Of a stretch of DNA of 64,000 nt, positions 16,499-25,859 are shown piece after piece. Position 1 is the stretch's first letter, and every line of letters begins with the position of its first letter. Source of the DNA: Bacillota bacterium (GTDB lineage: Bacteria > Bacillota > Clostridia > Acetivibrionales > JANLFN01); contig JAEZTC010000010.1 of the NCBI GenBank assembly GCA_023421675.1, positions 186,001 to 250,000 of the forward strand, read 5' to 3'. Position numbers and translations under genes: made by a program. The notes under the pieces were generated by a model that saw only the letters and a list, made by a program, of their open reading frames with translations, was not told the DNA's origin and ran no database searches.

Positions 16499-17647
16499 TT
16501 GAAGAAAAGAAAAATTGCCATTCTTGGTTCTACAGGTTCAATTGGGACCCAAACACTTGAGGTTGCTTTAAACTGTGGAATTGAAGTTATCGGGTTAAGC
16601 GCGAATACTCAAATAGGCTTACTTGAACAGCAAATAAAACAGTTTAGGCCTTCAGCCGTTGCTGTAAAAACTGAAATACTTGCAAATGAGCTTCAAAACA
16701 GGGTAAAAAGCCTTGGAACCAAGGTTTATTATGGCGAGGAGGGCCTTGTTAAGATTGCTACTCTTGAAGAGGTTGATACAGTCGTAACGTCTATAGTAGG
16801 GGTTGCGGGATTGGTTCCTACAATGGAAGCTATAAGGGCAGGTAAGAATATTGCGCTTGCAAATAAGGAAACTCTTGTTGCTGCAGGTCAGATTGTTATG
16901 GCTGAAGCCAAAAAGCATAATGTTCAAATACTCCCTGTAGACAGTGAGCATTCAGCTATTTTTCAAAGTCTTATAGGAAATGATAAGAAGAATATAAATA
17001 AACTAATTATTACTGCTTCGGGTGGGCCTTTCAGGGGTAAAAAGCTGAAAGACCTTGAAAAAGTTACACGCGAACAGGCATTAAAGCATCCTAACTGGAG
17101 CATGGGGAACAAAATTACAATAGATTCCGCAACACTTATGAATAAAGGGTTGGAGGTTATTGAGGCCACCTGGCTGTTTGATATTGAACCTGAAAGAGTG
17201 CAGGTAGTCGTACATCCACAGAGTGTCATCCATTCTGCTGTTGAGTATGTAGACGGTTCAATAATTGCACAGTTGGGATCCCCTGATATGAGAATACCTA
17301 TACAGTTTGCACTAACATATCCTGAAAGGGCTGTAAATGGCTTCTCAAGGCTTGATTTGTTTAAGACCGGCAGCATGAGTTTTGAACAGCCGGATATGGA
17401 AACGTTTAAATGTCTCGGCCTGGCATTCAGGGCAATTAAATGCGGAGGAACCATGCCTGCGGTTATGAATGCCTCAAACGAAGTAATTGTAAGTAAGTTC
17501 CTTGAAGGGAAAGCAGGTTTTTTGGATATTCAGAATACCATAGAAAAGGTTATGGATATACATGAACCAGTTATCAACCCTTCTTTTTCAGATATTCTTG
17601 CTGCTGATAAATGGGCAAGGGAATGTGTTGAAAAACTGAAAAATTGA
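16499..17647 (+). CDS. dxr: 1-deoxy-D-xylulose 5-phosphate reductoisomerase
   Basis: Second step of the MEP isoprenoid pathway: DXP to MEP with NADPH and a divalent metal. 382 residues. The NADPH-binding loop ILGSTGSIGTQTLEV is at the N-terminus; metal/substrate motifs PVDSEHSAIFQ, SGGPFRG, HPNWSMGNKITIDSATLMNKGLE are all intact. An upstream ATG at 16457 would overlap cdsA by 20 bases; CAGGGGATG lies about eight bases before the TTG at 16499, and starting there gives the usual MKKRKIAILGSTGS N-terminus. With ispG downstream it shows the organism uses the MEP route. Confidence 0.95.
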   Translation: MKKRKIAILGSTGSIGTQTLEVALNCGIEVIGLSANTQIGLLEQQIKQFRPSAVAVKTEILANELQNRVKSLGTKVYYGEEGLVKIATLEEVDTVVTSIVGVAGLVPTMEAIRAGKNIALANKETLVAAGQIVMAEAKKHNVQILPVDSEHSAIFQSLIGNDKKNINKLIITASGGPFRGKKLKDLEKVTREQALKHPNWSMGNKITIDSATLMNKGLEVIEATWLFDIEPERVQVVVHPQSVIHSAVEYVDGSIIAQLGSPDMRIPIQFALTYPERAVNGFSRLDLFKTGSMSFEQPDMETFKCLGLAFRAIKCGGTMPAVMNASNEVIVSKFLEGKAGFLDIQNTIEKVMDIHEPVINPSFSDILAADKWARECVEKLKN

Positions 17648-17709
17648 CAAGAATATTGCAGGTAACTATTTTATATAAATTATGAAAAGCACTATTTGGA
17701 GGAAGATTT

Positions 17710-19005
17710 ATGAATTTGCTGATTGCGTTCATTGCTTTTGATATCATAGTAATAGTACATGAGCTTGGGCATTTTATTGCTGCAAGATTGACAGGAATAA
17801 AGGTGTTGGAGTTTTCACTGTTTATAGGGCCAAAGATATTCAGTATTAAGCGTGGTGAAACGACTTACTCGCTTAGAATTATACCAGCACTTGCATATGT
17901 CAGGATGGAAGGCGAAGATGAAGCATCCGATGATGAAAGGGCTTTTAGTAAAAGGCCTGTATGGGCAAGGTTCATAACCGTTTTTTCTGGACCAGCGGCA
18001 AGTATACTTCTTGGAGTTGTATTCCTTGCAGTATCCTATCTGATTGCGGGCGTGGATACCACCAAACTAAGTGATGTACCGGCGGGTTCACCTGCCTATA
18101 ATGCGGGGCTCAGAGCAGGGGATAAAATAATAAGCTATAATAACAATTCGGTTTATCAGCCACTGGATGTAAGCATGTTCATGTATGCTTCGAAGGGAAA
18201 ACCTGTACAGGTAACCTACAAGCGAGGTGACAGTACGCTCACAGGAAAAGTTACACCAGATATCATCCATGAAAACCGTAATCTGGTCGGCTTTATACCA
18301 AAGGCACAGTATGGTCCGGAGTCAAACATTGTAAACACAGTGGAAAAAGGAACCGCAGCTGATAAAGGCAATTTGAAACCTGGTGATCAGATAATAAAAA
18401 TAGATAACACCCAGATAACAAGTTTACATGACATAAGCAACTATCTTTATGAGAATAAAGGAAAAACGATTGACATAACTGTTAAAAGGGACGGGACAGA
18501 ACAGGTATTACGGGGCATAACACCTGTTCCGGGTAAAAATCCCGAGCAATACGATATAGGTATGATATTTACAAACGAAAAAGGAAATATATTCAGTTCA
18601 TTGAAAAGTGCTTTCGTAAATTCATACTCTATTACAAGGATTGGTGTTTTATCAATTGTGTGGCTTATTAACGGACAGGTGCCGCTTAACCAGATGGCTG
18701 GCCCTGTAGGTATAGTTTCGAGTATAAATACTGTTGTTGAGCATAGTCCTTCACTTTTGGATATACTGCTTAATCTATTAAACATATCAGCACTTATAAG
18801 CATAGGACTTGGTGTGACCAACCTTATACCGATTCCGCCAACTGACGGAAGCAAAATAATTTTGCTTGGGGTAGAAGCTATAAGAAGAAAACCGATACCC
18901 ATTGAAAAAGAGGCTAAAATTTCAATGGTGGGTTTTGCAATCTTCTTTGGACTTTTCATATTATTAACGTATAATGATATTGCAAGGCTTATAACAGGCG
19001 GCTGA
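17710..19005 (+). CDS. rseP: Site-2 protease RseP/RasP family (zinc metalloprotease, M50B)
   Basis: Intramembrane zinc protease that cuts transmembrane anti-sigma factors and leftover signal peptides. 431 residues. HELGH in the first transmembrane helix supplies two zinc ligands; NLIPIPPTDG near residue 378 carries the third (Asp). Two PDZ domains lie between (about residues 115-190 and 205-275), one more than the Bacillus RasP protein. IIPALAYVRMEGED replaces the usual GGY with LAY. RBS GGAGG precedes the ATG. The anti-sigma protein encoded at 9323-10168 is a conceivable substrate, though nothing here proves it. Confidence 0.94.
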   Translation: MNLLIAFIAFDIIVIVHELGHFIAARLTGIKVLEFSLFIGPKIFSIKRGETTYSLRIIPALAYVRMEGEDEASDDERAFSKRPVWARFITVFSGPAASILLGVVFLAVSYLIAGVDTTKLSDVPAGSPAYNAGLRAGDKIISYNNNSVYQPLDVSMFMYASKGKPVQVTYKRGDSTLTGKVTPDIIHENRNLVGFIPKAQYGPESNIVNTVEKGTAADKGNLKPGDQIIKIDNTQITSLHDISNYLYENKGKTIDITVKRDGTEQVLRGITPVPGKNPEQYDIGMIFTNEKGNIFSSLKSAFVNSYSITRIGVLSIVWLINGQVPLNQMAGPVGIVSSINTVVEHSPSLLDILLNLLNISALISIGLGVTNLIPIPPTDGSKIILLGVEAIRRKPIPIEKEAKISMVGFAIFFGLFILLTYNDIARLITGG

Positions 19006-19043
19006 TCCAAATTCAAAAGTCTTTTGCGGGAGTTGAGGTTACT

Positions 19044-20108
19044 CTGGAAACGGAATATATTAAAAGAAAAAAAACACGTAAAATTAGTGCTGGAAATATA
19101 TATATAGGCGGAGATTCACCAATTACAGTTCAGTCAATGACTAATACCGACACAAGAAATGTATGTGAAACTGTTAAGCAGATTAAAAGGCTGGAACAAG
19201 CAGGCTGTGATATTGTAAGAATTGCAATTCCCGATATGGAAGCTGCCGAGGCTGTAAAGGCTATAAAGAAAGCTATTAAAATTCCTCTTGTAACAGACAT
19301 ACACTTTGATTACAGGCTGGCTCTGGAATGTATAAAAAATGGCACTGATAAAATAAGACTTAACCCCGGAAATATAGGGGGACGTGACAGGGTTAAAGCT
19401 GTTGCTGATCTGGCAAAGGAATATGGCATTCCTATACGTATTGGAGTAAATTCAGGCTCAATAGAAAGACAATTTTATGATAAGTACGGCGGAGTAACGC
19501 CTGAAGGAATGGTGGAAAGTGCGCTGGAACACGCTGGGATGTTAGAAGCTGAAGGCTTTGAGGATATTGCTTTTTCACTTAAAGCATCAAATGTACCTAT
19601 GACTGTTGCAGCTTACAGGCTGATGTCCGAAAAATCAGACTATCCGCTGCACCTTGGTGTAACCGAGGCAGGGACCATTTACAAAGGAACAATAAAATCT
19701 TCTGTTGGACTTGGAACTATGCTTTGTGAAGGTATTGGGGATACGATAAGGGTATCCTTGACAGGAGATCCGGTAGAAGAGGTCAAAGCTGGTATAGAAA
19801 TACTGAGAGCTGCAGGGCTTAGAAAAGGCGGAGTTGATTTCATTTCCTGCCCGACCTGTGGAAGGTGCCAGATAGACCTTATTGCTGCTGCAAACAAAGT
19901 AGAGGCCAGGCTTGCAAAACTTGACAAAAATATAAAGGTGGCAGTAATGGGCTGCGCTGTGAATGGACCGGGAGAAGCAAAGGAAGCGGATATTGGTATT
20001 GCTGGCGGTAAGGGCGAAGCACTTCTTTTTAAAAAAGGACATATAATCAGTAAGATACCTGAAGACAGGATTGTTGAAGTACTACTGAGTGAGATAGAGA
20101 AAATGTAG
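19044..20108 (+). CDS. ispG: 4-hydroxy-3-methylbut-2-enyl-diphosphate synthase (start codon unusual)
   Basis: Iron-sulfur enzyme of the MEP pathway converting MEcPP to HMBPP. The C-terminal 4Fe-4S cysteines are in CPTCGRCQIDL and GCAVNGPGEAKEADIG. The first in-frame ATG (19137) lies inside the conserved VQSMTNTDTR motif and would remove an essential strand. Homologous text continues upstream in frame (KTRKISAGNIYIGGDSPIT) back to at least 19060, yet no ATG, GTG or TTG occurs in that frame. I chose CTG 19044, five bases after GAGG, which gives 354 residues, the usual family length; ATT 19059 is an alternative. An eight-A run at about 19067-19074 could also hide a base-count error. Confidence 0.9.
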   Translation: METEYIKRKKTRKISAGNIYIGGDSPITVQSMTNTDTRNVCETVKQIKRLEQAGCDIVRIAIPDMEAAEAVKAIKKAIKIPLVTDIHFDYRLALECIKNGTDKIRLNPGNIGGRDRVKAVADLAKEYGIPIRIGVNSGSIERQFYDKYGGVTPEGMVESALEHAGMLEAEGFEDIAFSLKASNVPMTVAAYRLMSEKSDYPLHLGVTEAGTIYKGTIKSSVGLGTMLCEGIGDTIRVSLTGDPVEEVKAGIEILRAAGLRKGGVDFISCPTCGRCQIDLIAAANKVEARLAKLDKNIKVAVMGCAVNGPGEAKEADIGIAGGKGEALLFKKGHIISKIPEDRIVEVLLSEIEKM

Positions 20109-20124
20109 TTTTAAATTAAGATAC

Positions 20125-20329
20125 AATAAGAATAATTTGGCTGCAAGAACTGGTGTTCAGCGGTCTAGATACTGTAAAATTCAGCTCGGGCAAATTCAAA
20201 CTCGATGAATAATTGATTAACTTAATTTAGGTAATTATTCATCTCAGACAGTGAATTTGCTATCCTCGCTCGGATTAACAGTCTCTATGACACACTTCAC
20301 AATGTTCTTTCCACAAAATTATTCTTATT
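20125..20329. mobile_element. Palindromic MITE-like element
   Basis: A 205-base imperfect palindrome filling the gap between ispG and polC. Terminal inverted repeats of 14 bases are perfect (AATAAGAATAATTT and its complement). Internal paired blocks are AAGAAC/GTTCTT, GCAAATTCA/TGAATTTGC and GATGAATAATT/AATTATTCATC. No open frame inside. Its arms share the words CAAGAACT and TGTTCTT-CCACAAA with a smaller palindrome at 44125-44197. No clear target-site duplication was seen. Confidence 0.6.
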
Positions 20330-20398
20330 ATAGTGTTGTAGTGCTGAATAGTGCTAATTAATTGTTAAAATGTTCCGGGAGGCGGCGTTTAATTTACA

Positions 20399-23300
20399 AT
20401 GGATAAAGGTGTAGGGGAAGCAAAGGTATTACTTGAGGTATTTCCTGGAATTTCATATGAAGATGAAACCCTTGAGCTTTTTAAAAGCGTAAAGGTTCAA
20501 AATGTACGTGTATACAGTAAATCAAAAAAGCTTGAAATAAATGTCCTATCTGACAGGCTTGTTCCTGCTGAAAAGATATTCAATCTTGAGCAGCAGATAA
20601 CCAATTCATACGGAATGAGCTCTGTTTCAATCAAAATTAAGTTTAATATCGACCAGCCCGCAGAGCAACTGATACAAGCTTACTGGGACAGTATACTTTT
20701 CTCACTGAGCCAGTCTGTTCCGTCCTGCAAGGGGATTCTTGCGGGGTGTAGCTGTGAGTTTCAAAGCGGCCGGTTTAAGCTTAAATTGGCTACAAAGGGA
20801 TCGGAGCTGTTAAAATCCAAAGGCTGTGACCGATTGATTGAAAGTCTTGCAGAACAATATTTTTCTGTGAAAATGAAGGTTGATATTGAGGATTTTGTCA
20901 TGAATGAGGCTGAAATGGACAAATACCTCGAAAGTAAAGAGAAGGAAGAACAAAAGATATTAAGTGAAATGGAACTTCCTGAGGTCAAGAAAAAAGCAGT
21001 CAAAAGCAAAAGCAACAGCGAAGGCTATTCCTCAGGCAGTGCAAAGGTGCTGCTGGGTAAAAACTTTAATGACAGTTTAATGAATATGGTAGATGTAACT
21101 CCTGATTCCGGTAAGGTTGCAGTATGTGGTGACCTTTTAAGCATTGAGGTAAGGGAGCTGAGAGGTGGGAAATTTCTTTTTTCATTTGATGTTACCGATT
21201 TTACAAGCACTATAACAATGAAAATTTTTGTTGAGAAGAACAATCTTAACGATATGAAGGAAAAACTAAAGGAGAACATTCGCATAAGAGTTAGAGGAGA
21301 AGCCCAGTATGACAAGTTCTCCAAGGAACTTTCAGTTATCGTTTCAGATATAATTGAAATAGAAAAAGAAGAAAAACTTGATAATGCTGAAGTTAAAAGG
21401 GTAGAACTGCATCTGCATACTCAAATGAGTTCAATGGACGGTGTCTCATCAGCAAAGGACCTTGTAAAGCGCGCGGCCAAATGGGGACACAAGGCAGTTG
21501 CCATTACAGACCATGGAGTTGTACAGGCTTATCCGGAGGCATATGATACGGCTAAAAAGTGCAATATTAAAGTCATATACGGAATTGAGTGTTACCTGCT
21601 GGATAACGGAGCACCTGTCATATTCGGTACCAAAGAACATTCCCTTGATGATGAATATGTCGTATTGGATATTGAAACAACAGGCCTTGATTACCGCAAG
21701 GAATGTATCACCGAAATAGGTGCGGTTAAGTTTAAACAGGGTCAAATAACTGGCGAATACAGTACATTTGTGAATCCAGGAAAGTCTATTCCGCCTTTCA
21801 TTACTAAACTTACGGGTATAACTGATGAAATGGTGAAGGATGCTAAGCCCATTGAAGAAGTTCTGAAAGGACTTATGGATTTTGTTGGAGAAGCTCCTGT
21901 AGTTGCCCATAATGCAAGCTTTGACCTTGGCTTTATAAAGCATTTCGCTTCAATGAGCGGTATCAGTGTTGAGAATACGATAGTGGATACATTGCAGCTT
22001 TGCAGATGTGTTTTCCCAGGACTTGAAAAATATAAACTGGATTTTGTAGCAAAGCACCTGAATATTGATATGGGAAATCATCATAGAGCGCTTGATGATG
22101 CTAAGACAACAGCACAGATTTTGGGAAAAAGCTTTGAGTTGCTTAAAGAGCAGGGTGCTGAAACTACCGGAAGTATAGAAAAAATGTATGATGAGTGTGA
22201 GGATTACAAAAAATCAAACTCATACCATGCAATTATACTGGCCTCAAATTATACTGGACTAAGAAACCTTTATAAAATAGTATCCATATCACATCTGAAT
22301 TATTTCCATAAGAAGCCGAGGGTTCCTAAAAAGCTTTTGCTTAAATACCGTGAAGGGCTTATAATTGGCAGTGCCTGTGAAGCAGGTGAGCTATATTCAG
22401 CAATGGTTAACGGAAAAGATGACAGGGATTTAAAAAGAATAGCGGCATTTTATGATTATCTCGAGATACAGCCTTTGGGAAATAACCAGTTTTTGATCAA
22501 TAACGGAAAAGTACAAAGCCAGGAAGCATTAAAAAATCTTAACAGGAAGATAATAAGCCTTGGAGAAGAGCTTGGTAAGCCGGTTGTTGCAACCTGTGAC
22601 GTACATTTCATGGACCCAAGGGACGAGGTTTACAGACGAATTCTTATGGGTGGGCAGGGCTTTGATGATGCTGACAATCAGGCACCTTTGTACTTGCGTA
22701 CTACAGACGAAATGCTTGAGGAATTCAGCTATCTTGGTAAAGAAAAGGCATATGAGGTAGTTGTTGAAAACACCAATAAAATAGCAGATCTAGTTGAACA
22801 AATAATTCCAATACCTGACGGTACCTTCCCGCCTAACATTGATGGTGCTGAAGAGGAAATAAAGACTCTTGCAATGTCAAAGGCGACTGAAATATACAGC
22901 GAAAATCTACCGCAGGTGGTTAAGGACAGGCTGGATAAAGAGCTTAACTCAATTATAAAAAACGGCTTCTCAGTTATGTATATTATTGCCCAGAAGCTTG
23001 TTAGAAAGTCAAATGATGACGGCTATCTTGTTGGATCAAGGGGTTCGGTAGGCTCGTCTTTTGTTGCAAACATGGTAGGCATAACTGAGGTTAATTCTCT
23101 GCCTCCGCATTATATATGTGTTAACTGCAAGCATACAGAGTTTATAGATGACGGCAGCGTAGGCTGCGGCTTTGACCTTCCTGATAAAGACTGCCCTGTA
23201 TGCGGCAGTGCACTTAAGAAAGACGGGTATGATATTCCGTTTGAAACCTTCCTTGGCTTTGACGGTGACAAGGAGCCTGATATTGACCTTAACTTCTCGG

Positions 23301-24703
23301 GTGATTATCAGCCAAGGGCTCATAAATATACTGAGGAATTGTTCGGTGTAGGACATGTTTACAGAGCCGGAACAATAGGAACTATTGCAGATAAAACTGC
23401 ATATGGTTTTGTTAAGAATTATCTTGATGAACGTGGTATAGTTGTTACCAACGCAGAAATAAACAGGCTGGTCAGAGGCTGTACCGGGATCAAACGTACT
23501 ACAGGACAGCATCCGGGAGGAGTTATGATTGTTCCTCAGGACAGGGATATTTACGAGTTCTGTCCTATCCAAAGGCCTGCCGATGATCAGGATACAGAAA
23601 TAATAACAACACATTTTGACTACCATTCAATTAGCGGAAGACTCTTAAAGCTTGATATATTGGGACATGACGACCCTACTGTTATAAGAATGCTTGAGGA
23701 TCTGACTGGTGTTGATGCAAAGACCATACCGCTGGATGACAAGGAGACAATGAGCCTCTTTAGCAGTACTGAGGCACTTGGAATCAAACCCTCAGATGTA
23801 GACAGTGAAGTTGGAACCTTTGCGGTACCTGAATTTGGTACAAAGTTTGTAAGACAGATGCTAGTAGATACAAAGCCGAAAACATTTTCGGAGCTTATAA
23901 GAATATCAGGTCTGTCGCATGGAACCGATGTTTGGCTTAATAACGCTCAGGAGCTGATAAAGCAGGGAATTACAACGCTTTCTGATGCAATATGCTGCCG
24001 TGACGATATTATGATCTATCTTTTGCACAGCGGGCTTCCTCCTAAGACCTCATTTAAAATCATGGAGGATGTAAGAAAAGGTAAAGGTCTTAAAGAAGAA
24101 TATGAACAAACCATGAAAGACAACAAGGTTCCATCATGGTACATAGGCTCATGTAAAAAGATTAAATACATGTTCCCTAAGGCACACGCAGCGGCCTACG
24201 TAATGATGGCTTTCAGAATTGCCTGGTTTAAGGTACACTATCCCGAAGCGTTTTATACCACTTACTTTACGGTAAGGGCAGACGACTTTGATGCAGAAAT
24301 GATGGCATACGGTCAGGATAAGGTAAAAAACAAAATTAAGGAATTCGAGAAAAAAGGAAACACAATTACTCAGAAGGAAAAAAATGTTTTAACTATACTT
24401 GAGGTTGCAAACGAGATGTATGCGCGCGGAATAAAGTTCCTGCCGGTTGATATCTATCATTCGGAAGCTACCAAATTTCTTATAGAGCCGGATGGAATAA
24501 GGCCATCCTTGAATTCACTCCAGGGGCTTGGGGTTTCAGCGGCACAGAATATTGTTGAAGCAAGGAAAAACGGAGATTTCCTTTCTGTCGATGATTTGAG
24601 GGTAAGAGCAAAGATAAGTAAGTCGGTAATTGAGATACTCCAAAATCAGGGCTGTTTGAAGGGATTACCTGAAAGCAACCAACTGAGCTTCTTCAACCTC
24701 TAA
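20399..24703 (+). CDS. polC: DNA polymerase III alpha subunit, PolC type
   Basis: Replicative polymerase of low-GC Gram-positives with built-in 3'-5' proofreading. 1434 residues. Order: N-terminal domains; OB fold near residues 230-320; PHP domain from about 333 (ELHLHTQMSSMDG) split by the exonuclease (VVLDIETTGLD near 421, VAHNASFDLGF); zinc-binding CVNCKH...CPVCG near 905-940; palm with catalytic acidic residues in EPDIDLNFSGDYQ near 958; helix-hairpin-helix and C-terminal tail ending NQLSFFNL. RBS GGGAGG lies upstream of the ATG. No frameshift. Confidence 0.97.
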   Translation: MDKGVGEAKVLLEVFPGISYEDETLELFKSVKVQNVRVYSKSKKLEINVLSDRLVPAEKIFNLEQQITNSYGMSSVSIKIKFNIDQPAEQLIQAYWDSILFSLSQSVPSCKGILAGCSCEFQSGRFKLKLATKGSELLKSKGCDRLIESLAEQYFSVKMKVDIEDFVMNEAEMDKYLESKEKEEQKILSEMELPEVKKKAVKSKSNSEGYSSGSAKVLLGKNFNDSLMNMVDVTPDSGKVAVCGDLLSIEVRELRGGKFLFSFDVTDFTSTITMKIFVEKNNLNDMKEKLKENIRIRVRGEAQYDKFSKELSVIVSDIIEIEKEEKLDNAEVKRVELHLHTQMSSMDGVSSAKDLVKRAAKWGHKAVAITDHGVVQAYPEAYDTAKKCNIKVIYGIECYLLDNGAPVIFGTKEHSLDDEYVVLDIETTGLDYRKECITEIGAVKFKQGQITGEYSTFVNPGKSIPPFITKLTGITDEMVKDAKPIEEVLKGLMDFVGEAPVVAHNASFDLGFIKHFASMSGISVENTIVDTLQLCRCVFPGLEKYKLDFVAKHLNIDMGNHHRALDDAKTTAQILGKSFELLKEQGAETTGSIEKMYDECEDYKKSNSYHAIILASNYTGLRNLYKIVSISHLNYFHKKPRVPKKLLLKYREGLIIGSACEAGELYSAMVNGKDDRDLKRIAAFYDYLEIQPLGNNQFLINNGKVQSQEALKNLNRKIISLGEELGKPVVATCDVHFMDPRDEVYRRILMGGQGFDDADNQAPLYLRTTDEMLEEFSYLGKEKAYEVVVENTNKIADLVEQIIPIPDGTFPPNIDGAEEEIKTLAMSKATEIYSENLPQVVKDRLDKELNSIIKNGFSVMYIIAQKLVRKSNDDGYLVGSRGSVGSSFVANMVGITEVNSLPPHYICVNCKHTEFIDDGSVGCGFDLPDKDCPVCGSALKKDGYDIPFETFLGFDGDKEPDIDLNFSGDYQPRAHKYTEELFGVGHVYRAGTIGTIADKTAYGFVKNYLDERGIVVTNAEINRLVRGCTGIKRTTGQHPGGVMIVPQDRDIYEFCPIQRPADDQDTEIITTHFDYHSISGRLLKLDILGHDDPTVIRMLEDLTGVDAKTIPLDDKETMSLFSSTEALGIKPSDVDSEVGTFAVPEFGTKFVRQMLVDTKPKTFSELIRISGLSHGTDVWLNNAQELIKQGITTLSDAICCRDDIMIYLLHSGLPPKTSFKIMEDVRKGKGLKEEYEQTMKDNKVPSWYIGSCKKIKYMFPKAHAAAYVMMAFRIAWFKVHYPEAFYTTYFTVRADDFDAEMMAYGQDKVKNKIKEFEKKGNTITQKEKNVLTILEVANEMYARGIKFLPVDIYHSEATKFLIEPDGIRPSLNSLQGLGVSAAQNIVEARKNGDFLSVDDLRVRAKISKSVIEILQNQGCLKGLPESNQLSFFNL

Positions 24704-24810
24704 AAATAATTTATATTTTCTCATCAGACTTTAATGCAACTGAAACGTATTGATATATGACCATAAATTAACAGGTTAATATTTAAGCATAAGGTTTGGA
24801 GCGATGTATT

Positions 24811-25185
24811 ATGAAAAGAAAAACAGTTTTAAGCTTGGCAGCAGTATTATTTGCCCTTATATTTGCAGGCTGTAACATACAGATTATGTATAGCGGCACT
24901 GATATTAACGGTAATGTAAGCGGTTCCTATAAGCTCTTTTCGGGAACAAAAAACAAAACAATTCATGTTAAAGAGGGAAACCCGGTTGAGGTAAAGTATT
25001 CGTCCAAGTTAAAAAAAGGTGAACTTACCATGACAATATATGATTCAAACAATAACATAGTTTATGAATTGGAAACTAATAAGTCGGGTACAAAGCTTTT
25101 AAAGGCAGATAAGGATGAAGAATATAAGCTTGAAATTGTTGGAGATGGAGCTGAAGGCAGTTTTAGTGTCAAATGGAATAATTAA
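24811..25185 (+). CDS. Small lipoprotein, unknown function
   Basis: 124 residues. A signal peptide with lipobox LIFAGC predicts a diacylated cysteine near residue 22, made by Lgt (encoded at 45544). The mature part is short and beta-rich, with TMTIYDSNNNIVYELE reminiscent of a small immunoglobulin-like or pre-peptidase C-like fold, but I do not recognise a family. The start is ATG 24811, nine bases after GGAG; an in-frame TTG at 24796 lies upstream of the ribosome site. It stands alone between polC and the rimP promoter. Confidence 0.8.
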   Translation: MKRKTVLSLAAVLFALIFAGCNIQIMYSGTDINGNVSGSYKLFSGTKNKTIHVKEGNPVEVKYSSKLKKGELTMTIYDSNNNIVYELETNKSGTKLLKADKDEEYKLEIVGDGAEGSFSVKWNN

Positions 25186-25239
25186 TACATACAAATTAAA
25201 AATAAATATGCTAAAAGTCTTTCAATATGTAATAAATTA

Positions 25240-25268
25240 TTGCTAATTGCGGATAATAATGATATAAT
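25240..25268 (+). promoter_or_regulatory. Sigma-A promoter of the rimP-nusA-infB operon
   Basis: TTGCTA, 17-base spacer, TATAAT. Predicted start of transcription near 25275, giving a leader of about 100 bases before rimP. Confidence 0.8.
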
Positions 25269-25303
25269 ACATTTTGACTAAGGGCTAAATAGCATTTTAA
25301 GTT

Positions 25304-25334
25304 AAAGAGTGGGTTGTTCCCACTCTTTCGCTTT
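25304..25334 (+). promoter_or_regulatory. Leader hairpin before rimP, possible NusA-dependent attenuator
   Basis: AAAGAGTGGG/CCCACTCTTT with a TTGTT loop followed by CGCTTTG, a poor T tract. In Bacillus subtilis the equivalent operon leader carries a weak terminator through which NusA limits its own synthesis. Position and weak tail fit that model; function here is inferred. Confidence 0.6.
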
Positions 25335-25377
25335 GTTAAACAGCCTGAAGCGTTTGAATTAACTGGAGGCTTTTTTA

Positions 25378-25842
25378 ATGGGTAAGAAAAGTGTTGAAGA
25401 AATAGTAACAGAGCTAGTTCAACCTATAGTTGAAAAAAATAATTATGATTTGGTAGATGTAGAATTTGTAAAAGAAGGTGCAAACCGTTTTCTTAGGATT
25501 TATATAGATAAGCCCGCTGGAATAACAATAGATGATTGCCAGGTGGTTAGCGAAGAACTGAGCGATAAGCTTGATTCTGCCGACCCAATAGAACAGGCAT
25601 ATTTCCTGGAGGTATCGTCACCAGGACTTGAAAGGCCTCTGAAAAAAGATAAGGATTTTGAAAGATATAAGGGTGAAGTAGTTGAAATAAAGCTTTTCCA
25701 GCCTATAGACGGACAGAAGGTTTTTGAAGGTGAACTTTTGGGATTAAACAATAACAATATTCTGATAAAAAAGGCATCTAATGAAATTGCTGAATTTGAA
25801 CGTGATAAGGTAGCAGTTGTCAAGCGTGCTGTTAAATTTTAA
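25378..25842 (+). CDS. rimP: Ribosome maturation factor RimP
   Basis: Assembly factor for the 30S subunit. 154 residues. LRIYIDKPAGITIDDCQVVSEELSDKLD and the motif YFLEVSSPGLERPLKKDKDF identify the family. RBS TGGAGG precedes the ATG. First gene of the conserved rimP-nusA-ylxR-ylxQ-infB-rbfA operon; 17 bases separate it from nusA. Confidence 0.96.
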   Translation: MGKKSVEEIVTELVQPIVEKNNYDLVDVEFVKEGANRFLRIYIDKPAGITIDDCQVVSEELSDKLDSADPIEQAYFLEVSSPGLERPLKKDKDFERYKGEVVEIKLFQPIDGQKVFEGELLGLNNNNILIKKASNEIAEFERDKVAVVKRAVKF

Positions 25843-25859
25843 GGGGAGGTATTACAGGA

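Noticed and set aside
19033..19136. TTG 19033 as ispG start
   Set aside because: It is in a different frame from ispG, so it would need a frameshift at the A run; kept only as part of the start-codon finding.
23036..23626. Antisense frame of 196 codons within polC, and similar long antisense frames in truB, infB and rseP
   Set aside because: Shadows of strongly biased coding sequence, without ribosome sites or recognisable motifs.
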